From assembly GCF_014200675.1 (NCBI RefSeq), contig NZ_JACHCI010000006.1:1-64000 (forward strand): 64,000 nucleotides of DNA. Direction: 5' to 3'. The position numbers and the translations under genes are program-made. The notes under the pieces are model-generated. The model saw only the letters and a list, made by a program, of their open reading frames with translations. It did no database searches and was not told where the DNA came from. The DNA is from Janthinobacterium saanense. Its GTDB lineage: Bacteria; Pseudomonadota; Gammaproteobacteria; Burkholderiales; Burkholderiaceae_D. This document shows positions 10,208 through 18,141 of this stretch, piece by piece (the stretch's first letter is position 1; the number at the start of each line of letters is the position of its first letter).

Positions 10208-11218
10208 TTATTCGATGTTGACACGTGCAATCGTACCACCCTGCACGGTCGGCAAGTCCAGTTTGCTGCCGCGCAGGGTCGCTTGCACGGCGCCTGGCTT
10301 GCCGACCACCAGGGTTGCCGGGCCGGTGAGATTGAACGTTTCCGTGCTGCCAGCACGCATCATGCGCGAGACCAGCGGCGTCGTGCCACGGCGGCGAATT
10401 TCTACCCAGGAATCTTGCTCCAGCTTCAGCACCAGCACATTCGCGCCTGCAGCGGCAGCAGCCGGCGGCGTGACAGCGGCCGCTTCAGCGACAGGGGCAG
10501 GCACTGGCGCAGCAGGCACGGCGACAGCCGGCGCCGGCGTTGGCGTCGCGGCTGCAGCCGAGGCAGCCGTTCCCGTCTGCGTATCATTTGCCGGCGGCGG
10601 CACGGAGATCAAGGGCACGGACGGCGTTTGCACGGGCGTCAAATCCTGGCCTGGCTTGATCAGGGTAGTTTCCACCGGACCGGACATGGCCGGATGATCG
10701 GCTTCCTTTTCCTTGGTATCCACATGGGCCAGCAAGGCAGCCGGCACATAGCCAAGCTTGTAAGCGCCAAAAGCGGCAACCGCCACCACGACCACGGCGC
10801 CAACGATCCAGACCACCGGCGAACTGGACGAACGCTGCGTCATCGATGGAAAACGCGACTCTGAAAACGTGGCGGAAATTTCACGCCGCACCGGGGCGAC
10901 CGGATCTTGCGTCGGCGCTGCCGCCACTTCGATCAGGGCCACCAGCGGCGCCGCATCGAGCCTGACCACCTTGGCGTAGGCGCGCACGAAACCGCGCACC
11001 ACGGCCACGTTCGGCAAAGCCGCCGTATCGCCCGCTTCCAGTGCGATCACCTGGCGCGGCGCCAGCTTGAGCTGGTCCGCCACCTGCTCCACCGGCCAGC
11101 CCAAAGCCTCGCGCTGCGCCTTCAATTGCGCGCCTGCCGAGGCCAGACCGCCACCGCGGGGCTGCTGCTGAGGCGTTTCTGCCTGCTCTGAATTCATTGG
11201 TATCCCTGTCTCACTCAT
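10208..11218 (-). CDS. rodZ: RodZ-type cytoskeletal/helix-turn-helix membrane protein
   Basis: Bitopic protein that links MreB to the cell-wall elongation machinery. An N-terminal HTH_25 domain (LKAQREALGWPVEQVADQLK onward) is followed by a membrane helix (about 134-154), a Pro/Ala/Val-rich periplasmic linker and a C-terminal DUF4115 domain (VLKLEQDSWVEIRRR). I chose the ATG at 11218, which overlaps the pilW stop by 8 nt. The alternative ATG at 11197 (MNSEQ) has a better Shine-Dalgarno (CAGGGA) and may be the true start. Context rlmN-pilW-rodZ-ispG is conserved. Confidence 0.88.
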   Translation of the reverse strand: MSETGIPMNSEQAETPQQQPRGGGLASAGAQLKAQREALGWPVEQVADQLKLAPRQVIALEAGDTAALPNVAVVRGFVRAYAKVVRLDAAPLVALIEVAAAPTQDPVAPVRREISATFSESRFPSMTQRSSSSPVVWIVGAVVVVAVAAFGAYKLGYVPAALLAHVDTKEKEADHPAMSGPVETTLIKPGQDLTPVQTPSVPLISVPPPANDTQTGTAASAAAATPTPAPAVAVPAAPVPAPVAEAAAVTPPAAAAAGANVLVLKLEQDSWVEIRRRGTTPLVSRMMRAGSTETFNLTGPATLVVGKPGAVQATLRGSKLDLPTVQGGTIARVNIE

Positions 11219-12017
11219 CAAACGCCCCATTTTGATAAGCAGCATATTCGGGGGAGGCGGAATGGTGGTGACGCAATTGCGCCGCCAGGCCAGCCTCCGC
11301 GCTCACATCCCCGAGCTGATGCTGCACCTTGATCCCGAGCCACAGCACATCGGCTGTTTGACTCTCCATAGTCGCTACTGTACCGAGCCGCGCAAGATAA
11401 TACGCGGCTTGCCGGTAGTCTTGCTGTTCGTAATATACGCGCACCAGACCGGCGTTGGTCTCTGCCACGTCCGGCGCAATCTGCAGCGCCCGCAGCCAAT
11501 ACGCCCCGGCGCGCTGATATTGTTTCAGACTCGCACTGCAGACGCCCGCATTATGCAGCGCCTTGCCGGGCGAAACATAGCTGGCATCCTGCAGTGCAGC
11601 GTCAAAATAAGCCAGCGATTGCGCCGCGCGTCCTGTCTGGCATAAAAACAGGCCGTAATTATTGCTCAACTCAGGATTGTGGGGCGCAAGGCGCAAGGCG
11701 TAAAGGAAATCTTTCTCAGCAGGCAAAATTTGCTGCCGGCCCGCCTGTATCAGTGCGCGCATGCCATAGGCCTGGGCGTCGTTCGGCGCCAGCGACAAAG
11801 CCTGCGTCACCTCTTCCAAAGCCACGTCCAGCTGGCCCTGGCCATAATAGGCGCTGGCCAGTTGCAAACGCAGGCTGGCGCGCTGCTGGGCCGAACTGGC
11901 GGCAGTGGCGGCCATCGCCTTGTCATCGTGCGCAGCGGAAGCACAGCCGACCAGCAGCACAGCCAGGCTGACAAAGGCCACAGCGAGCGAGCGATGGTAA
12001 GCCATGCTTTCCCCCAT
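11211..12017 (-). CDS. pilW: Type IV pilus biogenesis/stability lipoprotein PilW (PilF)
   Basis: TPR outer-membrane lipoprotein that acts as pilotin for the PilQ secretin in type IV pili; about 268 aa. The signal peptide has lipobox LLVGCAS. Successive TPR helices follow (SAYYGQGQLDVALEEVTQAL and similar). The ATG at 12017 overlaps the rlmN stop. A second ATG at 12005 has a better GGGGGA ribosome site and gives MAYHRSLAV, so the mature start is not fixed. Its place between rlmN and rodZ is the standard pilF/pilW location. Confidence 0.9.
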   Translation of the reverse strand: MGESMAYHRSLAVAFVSLAVLLVGCASAAHDDKAMAATAASSAQQRASLRLQLASAYYGQGQLDVALEEVTQALSLAPNDAQAYGMRALIQAGRQQILPAEKDFLYALRLAPHNPELSNNYGLFLCQTGRAAQSLAYFDAALQDASYVSPGKALHNAGVCSASLKQYQRAGAYWLRALQIAPDVAETNAGLVRVYYEQQDYRQAAYYLARLGTVATMESQTADVLWLGIKVQHQLGDVSAEAGLAAQLRHHHSASPEYAAYQNGAFDE

Positions 12018-13192
12018 CAGGAGCGGATCTCCACGATTTTTCCGAAATTGGCGCCAAACTTCTGCTGGTATTCCGTCATCTTTTCCATGCGCTCCTGCAC
12101 CCGCGTGCGGTCCTTGACTTCGCCGGCCAGCTGGCCGCAGGCAGCATCGATATCATCGCCGCGCGTCTTGCGCACGGTGGTGATGATGCCGCCATCCATC
12201 AGCACCTGGGCAAACGCCTTGATGCGCGGATTTTTCGAACGGAACAGGCCCGATTCCGGGAAGGGGTTGAACGGGATCAGGTTGAACTTGCAGTTCACGC
12301 CGAACTCGCGGTCTTGCACCAGCGCCAGCAGTTCGCGCGCGTGCTCGTCGCTGTCGTTGACGCCGTCCAGCATGCAGTACTCAAAGGTAATGAAATCGCG
12401 TGGGGCGAATTCCAGGTAGCGCTTGCAGGCCGCCATCAATTCCTTCAGCGGATATTTCTTGTTCAGTGGAATCAGCCCGTCGCGCAGCTTGTCGTTCGAG
12501 GCGTGCAGCGAGACGGCCATGGCCACCGGCACTTCCTGCGACAATTTATCCATCATCGGCACCACGCCCGAGGTCGACAAGGTCACGCGGCGGCGCGACA
12601 GGCCGTAGGCGTTATCGTCGAGCATCAATTTGAGAGCGGTGACGGTCGGCTCAAAGTTCAGCAGGGGCTCGCCCATGCCCATCATCACCACGTTGGTGAT
12701 CTGGCGCTCGCCTTTCGGGCCCGGTTCGATACCCTTGGTGCGGCGCAATTCAAATTCTGCCATCCACAACTGGCCGATGATTTCACCGACGGTCAGGTTG
12801 CGGTTGAAGCCTTGCTTGCCGGTCGAGCAGAAACGGCAATTGACGGCACAGCCGGCCTGGGTCGAGATGCACAGGGTACCGCGGTTTTCTTCCGGAATGA
12901 ACACGGTTTCCACGGCATTGCCATTGCCCACGTCGACCAGCCATTTGCGCGTGCCGTCCGTCGAGGTATGGTCGCTGATGATGGCCGGGGCGCGCACTTC
13001 GGCGCGCGTGGCCAGCTTGTCGCGCAGCGACTTGGCCAGGTCCGTCATGGCGTCGAAGTCGGAGGCGCCAAACTGGTGTATCCAGCGTTGCAATTGTTTC
13101 GCACGAAACGGTTTCTCTCCCAACTCGGCGCAGTAGGCGATGAGTTGCGCGGGATCGAGGTCCAGCAAGTTGGTGAGTGTCGTCGTATTCAT
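12017..13192 (-). CDS. rlmN: Dual-specificity 23S rRNA/tRNA adenine-C2 methyltransferase RlmN
   Basis: Radical SAM enzyme that methylates A2503 of 23S rRNA and A37 of some tRNAs. The radical SAM CxxxCxxC motif is visible (CAVNCRFC near residue 116). The GMGEPLLN segment and the C-terminal [15 protein letters not shown] containing the methyl-carrier cysteine are present. I chose the ATG at 13192 ([10 protein letters not shown]); an in-frame ATG at 13198 would add two residues. The stop overlaps the pilW start. Confidence 0.96.
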   Translation of the reverse strand: MNTTTLTNLLDLDPAQLIAYCAELGEKPFRAKQLQRWIHQFGASDFDAMTDLAKSLRDKLATRAEVRAPAIISDHTSTDGTRKWLVDVGNGNAVETVFIPEENRGTLCISTQAGCAVNCRFCSTGKQGFNRNLTVGEIIGQLWMAEFELRRTKGIEPGPKGERQITNVVMMGMGEPLLNFEPTVTALKLMLDDNAYGLSRRRVTLSTSGVVPMMDKLSQEVPVAMAVSLHASNDKLRDGLIPLNKKYPLKELMAACKRYLEFAPRDFITFEYCMLDGVNDSDEHARELLALVQDREFGVNCKFNLIPFNPFPESGLFRSKNPRIKAFAQVLMDGGIITTVRKTRGDDIDAACGQLAGEVKDRTRVQERMEKMTEYQQKFGANFGKIVEIRS

Positions 13193-13262
13193 GATCATGT
13201 CTATTCTAAAAATCCGTCCCCGCGCGCGCAGAAAAAAAACAGGCGCAGCGGGAACAGGGGGT

Positions 13263-13304
13263 GATAAAGTTATTTCACAGATAACGCCAGGAAATAACGT
13301 TATC
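13263..13304. repeat. Imperfect 14-bp inverted repeat between ndk and rlmN
   Basis: GATAAAGTTATTTC (13263-13276) pairs with 13291-13304 at 13 of 14 positions around a 14-nt loop. Within it AGATAACG (13279-13286) can pair with CGTTATCT (13298-13305), an alternative fold. There is no U-run on either side, so it is not a classical terminator. It lies 9 nt past the ndk stop and about 70 nt before rlmN. Confidence 0.6.
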
Positions 13305-13312
13305 TAAGGCAA

Positions 13313-13729
13313 TTAAGCCTTCAGTTCTGGGAAGAAGTAAGCGATTTCTACTTGGCCAGCTTCGACAGCGTCGGAACCGTGTACTGCGTTAGCGTCGATC
13401 GAATCAGCGAAATCGGCGCGGATCGTGCCTTTTTCTGCTTTCTTCGGATCGGTTGCGCCCATCAGGTCGCGGTGGGCCAGAACGGCGTTTTCGCCTTCCA
13501 GAGCCTGGATCATGACTGGGCCGGAAACCATGAAGTCCACCAGGTCTTTGAAGAAGCCGCGCTCTTTGTGCGCTGCGTAGAAGCCTTCAGCTTGTTCGCG
13601 CGACAGTTGGGTCATGCGGGCTGCAACGATTTTCAAGCCAGCGTTTTCGAAACGGCTGTAGATTTGGCCGATTACATTTTTTGCAACTGCGTCTGGTTTG
13701 ATGATCGACAGGGTGCGTTCGATTGCCAT
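13313..13729 (-). CDS. ndk: Nucleoside diphosphate kinase
   Basis: Transfers the gamma-phosphate from ATP to NDPs to balance nucleotide pools; 138 aa from the ATG at 13729 ([15 protein letters not shown]). The active-site phosphohistidine lies in NAVHGSD near residue 117, and the C-terminal EIAYFF segment is normal. A GGAG box lies about 10 nt before this ATG. A likely extended -10 (TGGTAAAAT, minus strand at 13792-13800) suggests a promoter directly upstream. In Burkholderiales ndk is usually immediately 5' of rlmN, as here. Confidence 0.97.
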   Translation of the reverse strand: MAIERTLSIIKPDAVAKNVIGQIYSRFENAGLKIVAARMTQLSREQAEGFYAAHKERGFFKDLVDFMVSGPVMIQALEGENAVLAHRDLMGATDPKKAEKGTIRADFADSIDANAVHGSDAVEAGQVEIAYFFPELKA

Positions 13730-13881
13730 GTGTGAAAACTCCAATAAAAAGAAAGGTTTAAAACGTAAATTGAGAACTCAATCAACCTTTGATTTTACCA
13801 TACTACGCCCCATATCTCCCAGACAAGCAGGCCACATCTTCCAGCCCCAGCTGACTTTAATGCAATCTTAAGCTGTTTTTT

Positions 13882-13909
13882 TTGCAAAAAGCGGGGTCCA
13901 TGCTATCCT
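13882..13909 (+). promoter_or_regulatory. Predicted sigma70 promoter of the YccA-family gene
   Basis: TTGCAA (13882-13887), a 16-bp spacer and TATCCT (13904-13909) preceded by TGC (extended -10). The start site would fall about 35 bp before the ATG. Confidence 0.5.
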
Positions 13910-13949
13910 TGGCCGCAGTAGCAATTTGAATCGATCACACGGAGGCACT

Positions 13950-14636
13950 ATGAATCAGAACATGCAACGCACTTTTGACCTGTCGGGAGGCATGCAGCAA
14001 GTACGCCACCAGGTCTTGCGCAACACTTACTGGCTGCTGGCGCTGTCCATGATACCGACCGTGATGGGCGCTTTCGTCGGCGTACAACTGCATCTGCCGA
14101 TGCTGCATGGCGGCATGGGCTTCATCATCTTCATGGCAGTCGCCTTCGGCTTCATGTTTGCGATTGAAAAAACCAAGAACTCGGGCCTGGGCGTCGCCGT
14201 CCTGCTGGGCTTCACCTTCTTCATGGGCCTGATGCTCACGCCTATCCTGACCCGCACGCTCGGCTATTCGAACGGCGGCACCCTGATCATGACGGCGTTT
14301 GGCGGCACGGCCACCATCCTGGCCGTGATGGCAACCATCGCCACGGTCTCGAAACGCGATTTCTCGGCCATGGGCAAATGGCTGTTCGCCGGCGTGATCG
14401 TGCTGATCCTGGCATCGGTAGCGAACATCTTCCTGGGCCTGTCGGCACTGTCGATCGTGATCTCGCTGGTCGCCATCGCCATCTTCTCGGCTTACATCCT
14501 GTATGACGTGCAGCAAATCATCAACGGCGGCGAGACCAACTACATCTCGGCCACCCTGCGCATCTACCTGGACGTGTACAACATCTTCACCAGCCTGCTC
14601 TCTTTGCTGGGCCTCGCAGGCGGCAGCCGCGACTAA
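13950..14636 (+). CDS. Bax inhibitor-1/YccA family membrane protein
   Basis: Integral membrane protein of 228 aa with about seven hydrophobic helices, of the BI-1 (TMBIM) family. E. coli YccA binds and inhibits FtsH-mediated proteolysis of SecY, of interest because hflKC lies in the same window. The ATG at 13950 is chosen because GGAGG sits 6 nt upstream; earlier in-frame starts lack this. The conserved family end (YDVQQIINGGETNYISATLR...LDVYNIFTSLL) with its Asp residues is present. Monocistronic, with its own promoter and terminator. Confidence 0.92.
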   Translation: MNQNMQRTFDLSGGMQQVRHQVLRNTYWLLALSMIPTVMGAFVGVQLHLPMLHGGMGFIIFMAVAFGFMFAIEKTKNSGLGVAVLLGFTFFMGLMLTPILTRTLGYSNGGTLIMTAFGGTATILAVMATIATVSKRDFSAMGKWLFAGVIVLILASVANIFLGLSALSIVISLVAIAIFSAYILYDVQQIINGGETNYISATLRIYLDVYNIFTSLLSLLGLAGGSRD

Positions 14637-14655
14637 GGTTTAAGGCTGGAAAATC

Positions 14656-14683
14656 AAAAGCCGACCTGCGGGTCGGCTTTTTT
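14656..14683 (+). terminator. Terminator of the YccA-family gene
   Basis: AAAAGCCGACC (14656-14666) pairs with GGTCGGCTTTT (14671-14681) around TGCG, followed by more Ts. The flanking A-run means it may also work on the minus strand for the facing LysR gene. Confidence 0.9.
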
Positions 14684-14702
14684 ACGTCTGCAGCATCCAC
14701 TT

Positions 14703-15554
14703 TTACATCGTTTTCCACCGCTCGGCCACCGCGCGCAAACAGGCACGGGCGCGGTCCAGGGTGGGATTGTCGCGCTGGGCCGCATACACGGCGTAGGCCG
14801 AATGCGAGAATTCGGGTGCGCCATGCACGCGGAACAGCTGGCCCGCATCAAGATACGGGCGCGCCATGCCGACCCGAAAATAACTGGCGCCGCCCACTTC
14901 GCGCAAATACATCAGCGCCAGCGGCCCCAGCGAAATCGAGACGGGCGGGCTGCTCAGCTCGGGAAACGCAGCCTGGTGATTGGCGGCAAAGCTGGGCCCC
15001 CAGTCGACATACACATAGGCATCGGCATGCATCTGCCCATCGGGGCGGGTGGTCAGCATCACCAGTTTTTCCTCGGCCAGCAATTCACTGACGAGCCCCG
15101 GGCGCTGCGGCGGGTTGTACAGCACGGCCAGGTCCAGCGAGCCGTCATGCACCGCGTCGAGCAGGCGCGCCGGGCTATCGACCTCTGCCCGCAAGGCGAT
15201 CCTGGGGCAATCGCGGTTCATGCCGATCAGCCATTCGCCCAGCATGGGCTGCCACAGGCTCAGTTCGCAGCCGATGCTGATGCCATCTTCACGCCCCGGC
15301 GGCAAGGCCACCTGATGGCGCGCCCGCTCCCACACTTGCACCATGGTCGCCGCGTGGCGCATGAAACGCTCGCCGGCGGGCGTCAGGCGCGCGCCAGCCT
15401 TGTTGCGCACGAAGAGCTGGCGGCCCAGCTGCTGCTCCAGGGTGCGGATGCGGGCGCTGACCGCCGTTTGCGTGACATGCATGCGCTCGGCCGCCATGAT
15501 GAAACTGCCGCAGGAAGCCACTTCCAGAAAGGTACGCGCTTGATTGATATCCAT
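14703..15554 (-). CDS. LysR-family transcriptional regulator
   Basis: 283-aa regulator from the ATG at 15554 (MDINQARTFLEVASCGSF). The N-terminal winged HTH (about 1-60) has AAERMHVTQTAVSARIRTLE as recognition region, followed by a PBP-like co-inducer domain. The longer upstream reading frame is not supported. The gene is 40 bp after cfa on the same strand, so they might be co-transcribed. Target and inducer cannot be read from the sequence. Confidence 0.88.
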   Translation of the reverse strand: MDINQARTFLEVASCGSFIMAAERMHVTQTAVSARIRTLEQQLGRQLFVRNKAGARLTPAGERFMRHAATMVQVWERARHQVALPPGREDGISIGCELSLWQPMLGEWLIGMNRDCPRIALRAEVDSPARLLDAVHDGSLDLAVLYNPPQRPGLVSELLAEEKLVMLTTRPDGQMHADAYVYVDWGPSFAANHQAAFPELSSPPVSISLGPLALMYLREVGGASYFRVGMARPYLDAGQLFRVHGAPEFSHSAYAVYAAQRDNPTLDRARACLRAVAERWKTM

Positions 15555-15594
15555 CAGAAGATGATAGCAGTTACGCCCTGTTTGATTGTGGCCA

Positions 15595-16755
15595 TCAGCT
15601 GACCCGCTGGTAGCCGCCCAGCACACCCTGCTTGGACAGCACCCACTGCCACAATTGCAGGTCGCGCGCGCGGAAGGCGCCGGCGCAGGACAGCAGATAA
15701 TACGACCACATGCGGCGGAAGCGTTCTCCCAGTTGATCGGCGAAACGGGGCCAGGCTTGCTCGAAGTTGGCATGCCAGGCCATCAGGGTCTTGTCGTAGT
15801 CGGCGCCAAAGTTATGCATGTCTTCGGCCACGAACAAATCATCCATGGCGTCGCCGATCTGGCCTACCGATGGCAAGTCGCCATTCGGGAAAATGTATTT
15901 GTCTATCCACGGATCGCTGGTCGACTGGCGCTTGTTCTTGCCGATGGTATGCAGCAGGAACAGGCCATCGTCCTCCAGGCAGCGGTGCGCCACCTCCATA
16001 TAGGTGCGGTGGTTCTTGTGGCCCACGTGCTCGAACATGCCGATGCTGACGATGCGGTCGAAACGTTCGTGCATGTCGCGGTAATCCTGCAGGCGGAAAT
16101 CGAGGTTTTCACCACCCGGCAAGCCGCGTGCATAGTCGGCCTGCTCTGTCGAAATCGTCACGCCCACGCATTGCACGCCGTATTTTTCTGCCGCATACCG
16201 CATGAAACTGCCCCAGCCGCAGCCGATGTCGAGCACGCGCATGCCCGGCTCCAGGCGCAGCTTGCGGCAGACCAGGTCCAGCTTGGCTTCCTGCGCCTCG
16301 GCCAGGCTGCTGGCGTCTTTCCAGTAGCCACAGGTGTAGGTCATGCGCGGATCGAGCATGGCGGCATAAAATTCATTGCCCAGGTCGTAGTGCTCCTTGC
16401 CCACCATCCAGGCGCGGCGCTCGCTTTGCAGATTGAACAATCGCGCCGTCAGCGCATGAAACGCCAGGCGCACCGGCTTGACTTCATCGCCCAGGCGCGC
16501 GCGCAGCAAGTGGGCAAAAAATTCGTCGAGCTGGCCCGCATCCCAGTCGCCATCCATATACGCTTCACCCAGGCCCAGGTTGCCGCTGGCGAAAGCCCGC
16601 TCGGGCACGCCCGGTTTGCGCAGCTGCATGTCCCAGGCAGCGTCGCCATTCAAATGGATGTCGGCCCTGGCCAGCAAGTCGGCCGCCGCGCGGTACAGCC
16701 GCGAGTCCGTGTTGACTGCCGGCTGTAACTGTTGTGTCGTGTGTTGCATATTCAT
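15595..16755 (-). CDS. cfa: Cyclopropane-fatty-acyl-phospholipid synthase family methyltransferase
   Basis: SAM-dependent enzyme that adds a methylene bridge across double bonds of membrane phospholipid acyl chains; 386 aa. The N-terminal CFA lipid-binding part (about 20-115) contains GNLGLGEAYMDGDWD. The methyltransferase domain has SAM motif VLDIGCGWGSF (about 165-175), then GVTISTEQADYA and FDRIVSIGMFEHVGHKN, which hold the conserved catalytic region. C-terminal aromatic WSYYLLSCAGAFRARDLQLWQ is typical. Typically RpoS-dependent in other bacteria; not shown here. Confidence 0.94.
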   Translation of the reverse strand: MNMQHTTQQLQPAVNTDSRLYRAAADLLARADIHLNGDAAWDMQLRKPGVPERAFASGNLGLGEAYMDGDWDAGQLDEFFAHLLRARLGDEVKPVRLAFHALTARLFNLQSERRAWMVGKEHYDLGNEFYAAMLDPRMTYTCGYWKDASSLAEAQEAKLDLVCRKLRLEPGMRVLDIGCGWGSFMRYAAEKYGVQCVGVTISTEQADYARGLPGGENLDFRLQDYRDMHERFDRIVSIGMFEHVGHKNHRTYMEVAHRCLEDDGLFLLHTIGKNKRQSTSDPWIDKYIFPNGDLPSVGQIGDAMDDLFVAEDMHNFGADYDKTLMAWHANFEQAWPRFADQLGERFRRMWSYYLLSCAGAFRARDLQLWQWVLSKQGVLGGYQRVS

Positions 16756-16961
16756 GCCCTACTGCCTCCACTAGTCATGCCTGCGCCCGCCGGCAAGTTG
16801 GGACAAGGTGCCTGGCAGCGCAAGAGCAACAAAATTATCCGCCCGCCATCGTCATCTGGATAATGAAAGATGATGGCGATTCACAGCAAAATAATTGCAC
16901 TGAAATGACTTGAATCCATCATTTAAGACTCGCACCGGCAGCATGAAGCGTGCTGAAGAAT

Positions 16962-16985
16962 AAAAAAGCCGCCTGTTCGGCGGCT
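16962..16985 (-). terminator. Terminator of the cupin-like gene
   Basis: A 7-bp stem (16967-16973 with 16979-16985), 5-nt loop, and six Ts on the minus strand (16967-16962). It lies 35 bp past the stop of the JmjC/cupin gene. Confidence 0.85.
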
Positions 16986-17019
16986 GTTGTCAGCGTGTTC
17001 GCGTCATGGACGGCAATAA

Positions 17020-18060
17020 TCAAAAGTCGTGATTCTTGGGATACTTGCTGTAAAAATCGTTTTCCCATTTGAAGTTGGTGAAGGCAACCGTCAGCGAGAT
17101 ATCGAGCGCCTCGACAAAATGCCAGCAGCCGACCGGCAAAAACAGGATCTCGCCCGGTTCCAATATGCATTCGCGTACCTGCACGTCGCCCATCAGGGGA
17201 TGGCGCTGCAGATCGATGTCGCGCCCGTCGACCGGCGTAAAACAGTGGCGCTGGTTGTACACGCGCGCCACTTCGCAGGCCGCCATGAGGCGCACGCGCT
17301 TGCGCCCCGCTACCTGGGCCATGAAATTATTCGTCAGATCGTGATGGAAGGGCGTGACGGTGCCGGCCGGGCCAAACCACAGAAAGCCCGTGCGCTCGCC
17401 CTGCACCAGATATTCGGGCAACTGGCCGATATCGTCCCACAACTCGCGCAGGGCTTGCCGGTTTTGCGAACTGTTATTGGCCGTCATGTAGAAATCGTTG
17501 GTCTGGCCGCTGTTTTCCACCAGGCTGGCGTACTCGCCAAAGGCCATCTTGCGCTTGTGGGCCAGGCTATTCATTTCATACTGCGCATCGGCTTCGCGGC
17601 CAAACTGCACCTCTACTACACGCTCGGCATAACGCTCGCGAAAATAGGCGGGACTCCATTTGCTGCGCGCCGGCCAGCCATCCATCATGCCGGTGATGAT
17701 CACAGGCTGGTTCAGGCTATAAAACTCATCGAGGAAGGCTTGCGCCGACAGCTGGTGGCGACGCGGAATCTCAGGCGCGCGCAGCTGGTTCAGCCGGCGC
17801 TGGATATCGATCACCCAGTCGCGCTTGGCCAGCCGGTTCGACAGGCGCACGGCGCCCGCCAGATACGGGCTTTGCAGCGCCAGCTCCACTTCGCGGCGCG
17901 CCAGGTTTTCAGCGATGCCCGCCTGCTGCAGCACCGGCATCAGGCTGGAGGGATGGCTGCCCAGCATGAGGTTTTCCGCGATCCAGCTGCGCCACTCGCG
18001 GCTCAGCTCCTCGATACCCTGACCACCGTGCTGCCCAGCCATTGTCGCTACCGCCGCCAT
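17020..18060 (-). CDS. Cupin-like/JmjC-domain 2-oxoglutarate oxygenase family protein
   Basis: 346 aa. A poorly defined helical N-terminus (about 1-100) is followed by a Cupin_8/JmjC fold: LNQPVIITGMMDGWPARSKW is the typical entry. The metal site is visible as HHD in TPFHHDLTNNF (about residue 256) with the distal His in GCWHFVEAL (about 320). Members include protein hydroxylases and many uncharacterised enzymes. GGAG lies before the ATG. It follows the chitinase on the same strand, separated by a strong hairpin, and has its own terminator. Substrate unknown. Confidence 0.85.
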   Translation of the reverse strand: MAAVATMAGQHGGQGIEELSREWRSWIAENLMLGSHPSSLMPVLQQAGIAENLARREVELALQSPYLAGAVRLSNRLAKRDWVIDIQRRLNQLRAPEIPRRHQLSAQAFLDEFYSLNQPVIITGMMDGWPARSKWSPAYFRERYAERVVEVQFGREADAQYEMNSLAHKRKMAFGEYASLVENSGQTNDFYMTANNSSQNRQALRELWDDIGQLPEYLVQGERTGFLWFGPAGTVTPFHHDLTNNFMAQVAGRKRVRLMAACEVARVYNQRHCFTPVDGRDIDLQRHPLMGDVQVRECILEPGEILFLPVGCWHFVEALDISLTVAFTNFKWENDFYSKYPKNHDF

Positions 18061-18092
18061 CTCCGCCTCCCGTTTATCTTGTACCAGTATTA

Positions 18093-18122
18093 GCGGCCGG
18101 GCAGCATATGCTGGCCGGCCGC
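18093..18122 (-). terminator. Strong hairpin 3' of the chitinase gene
   Basis: GCGGCCGG (18093-18100) pairs with CCGGCCGC (18115-18122), and an inner CAGC/GCTG stem continues after one G-G mismatch. It lies 20 bp past the chitinase stop. No T-run follows, so it may be a 3' mRNA-stabilising hairpin or a U-less terminator. Confidence 0.5.
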
Positions 18123-18141
18123 GTTCTACATTATCACCGTC

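Noticed and set aside
16844-16878. Imperfect stem CGCCATC...GATGGCG upstream of cfa
   Set aside because: The pairing is better on the plus strand, where no transcript is expected; probably incidental.
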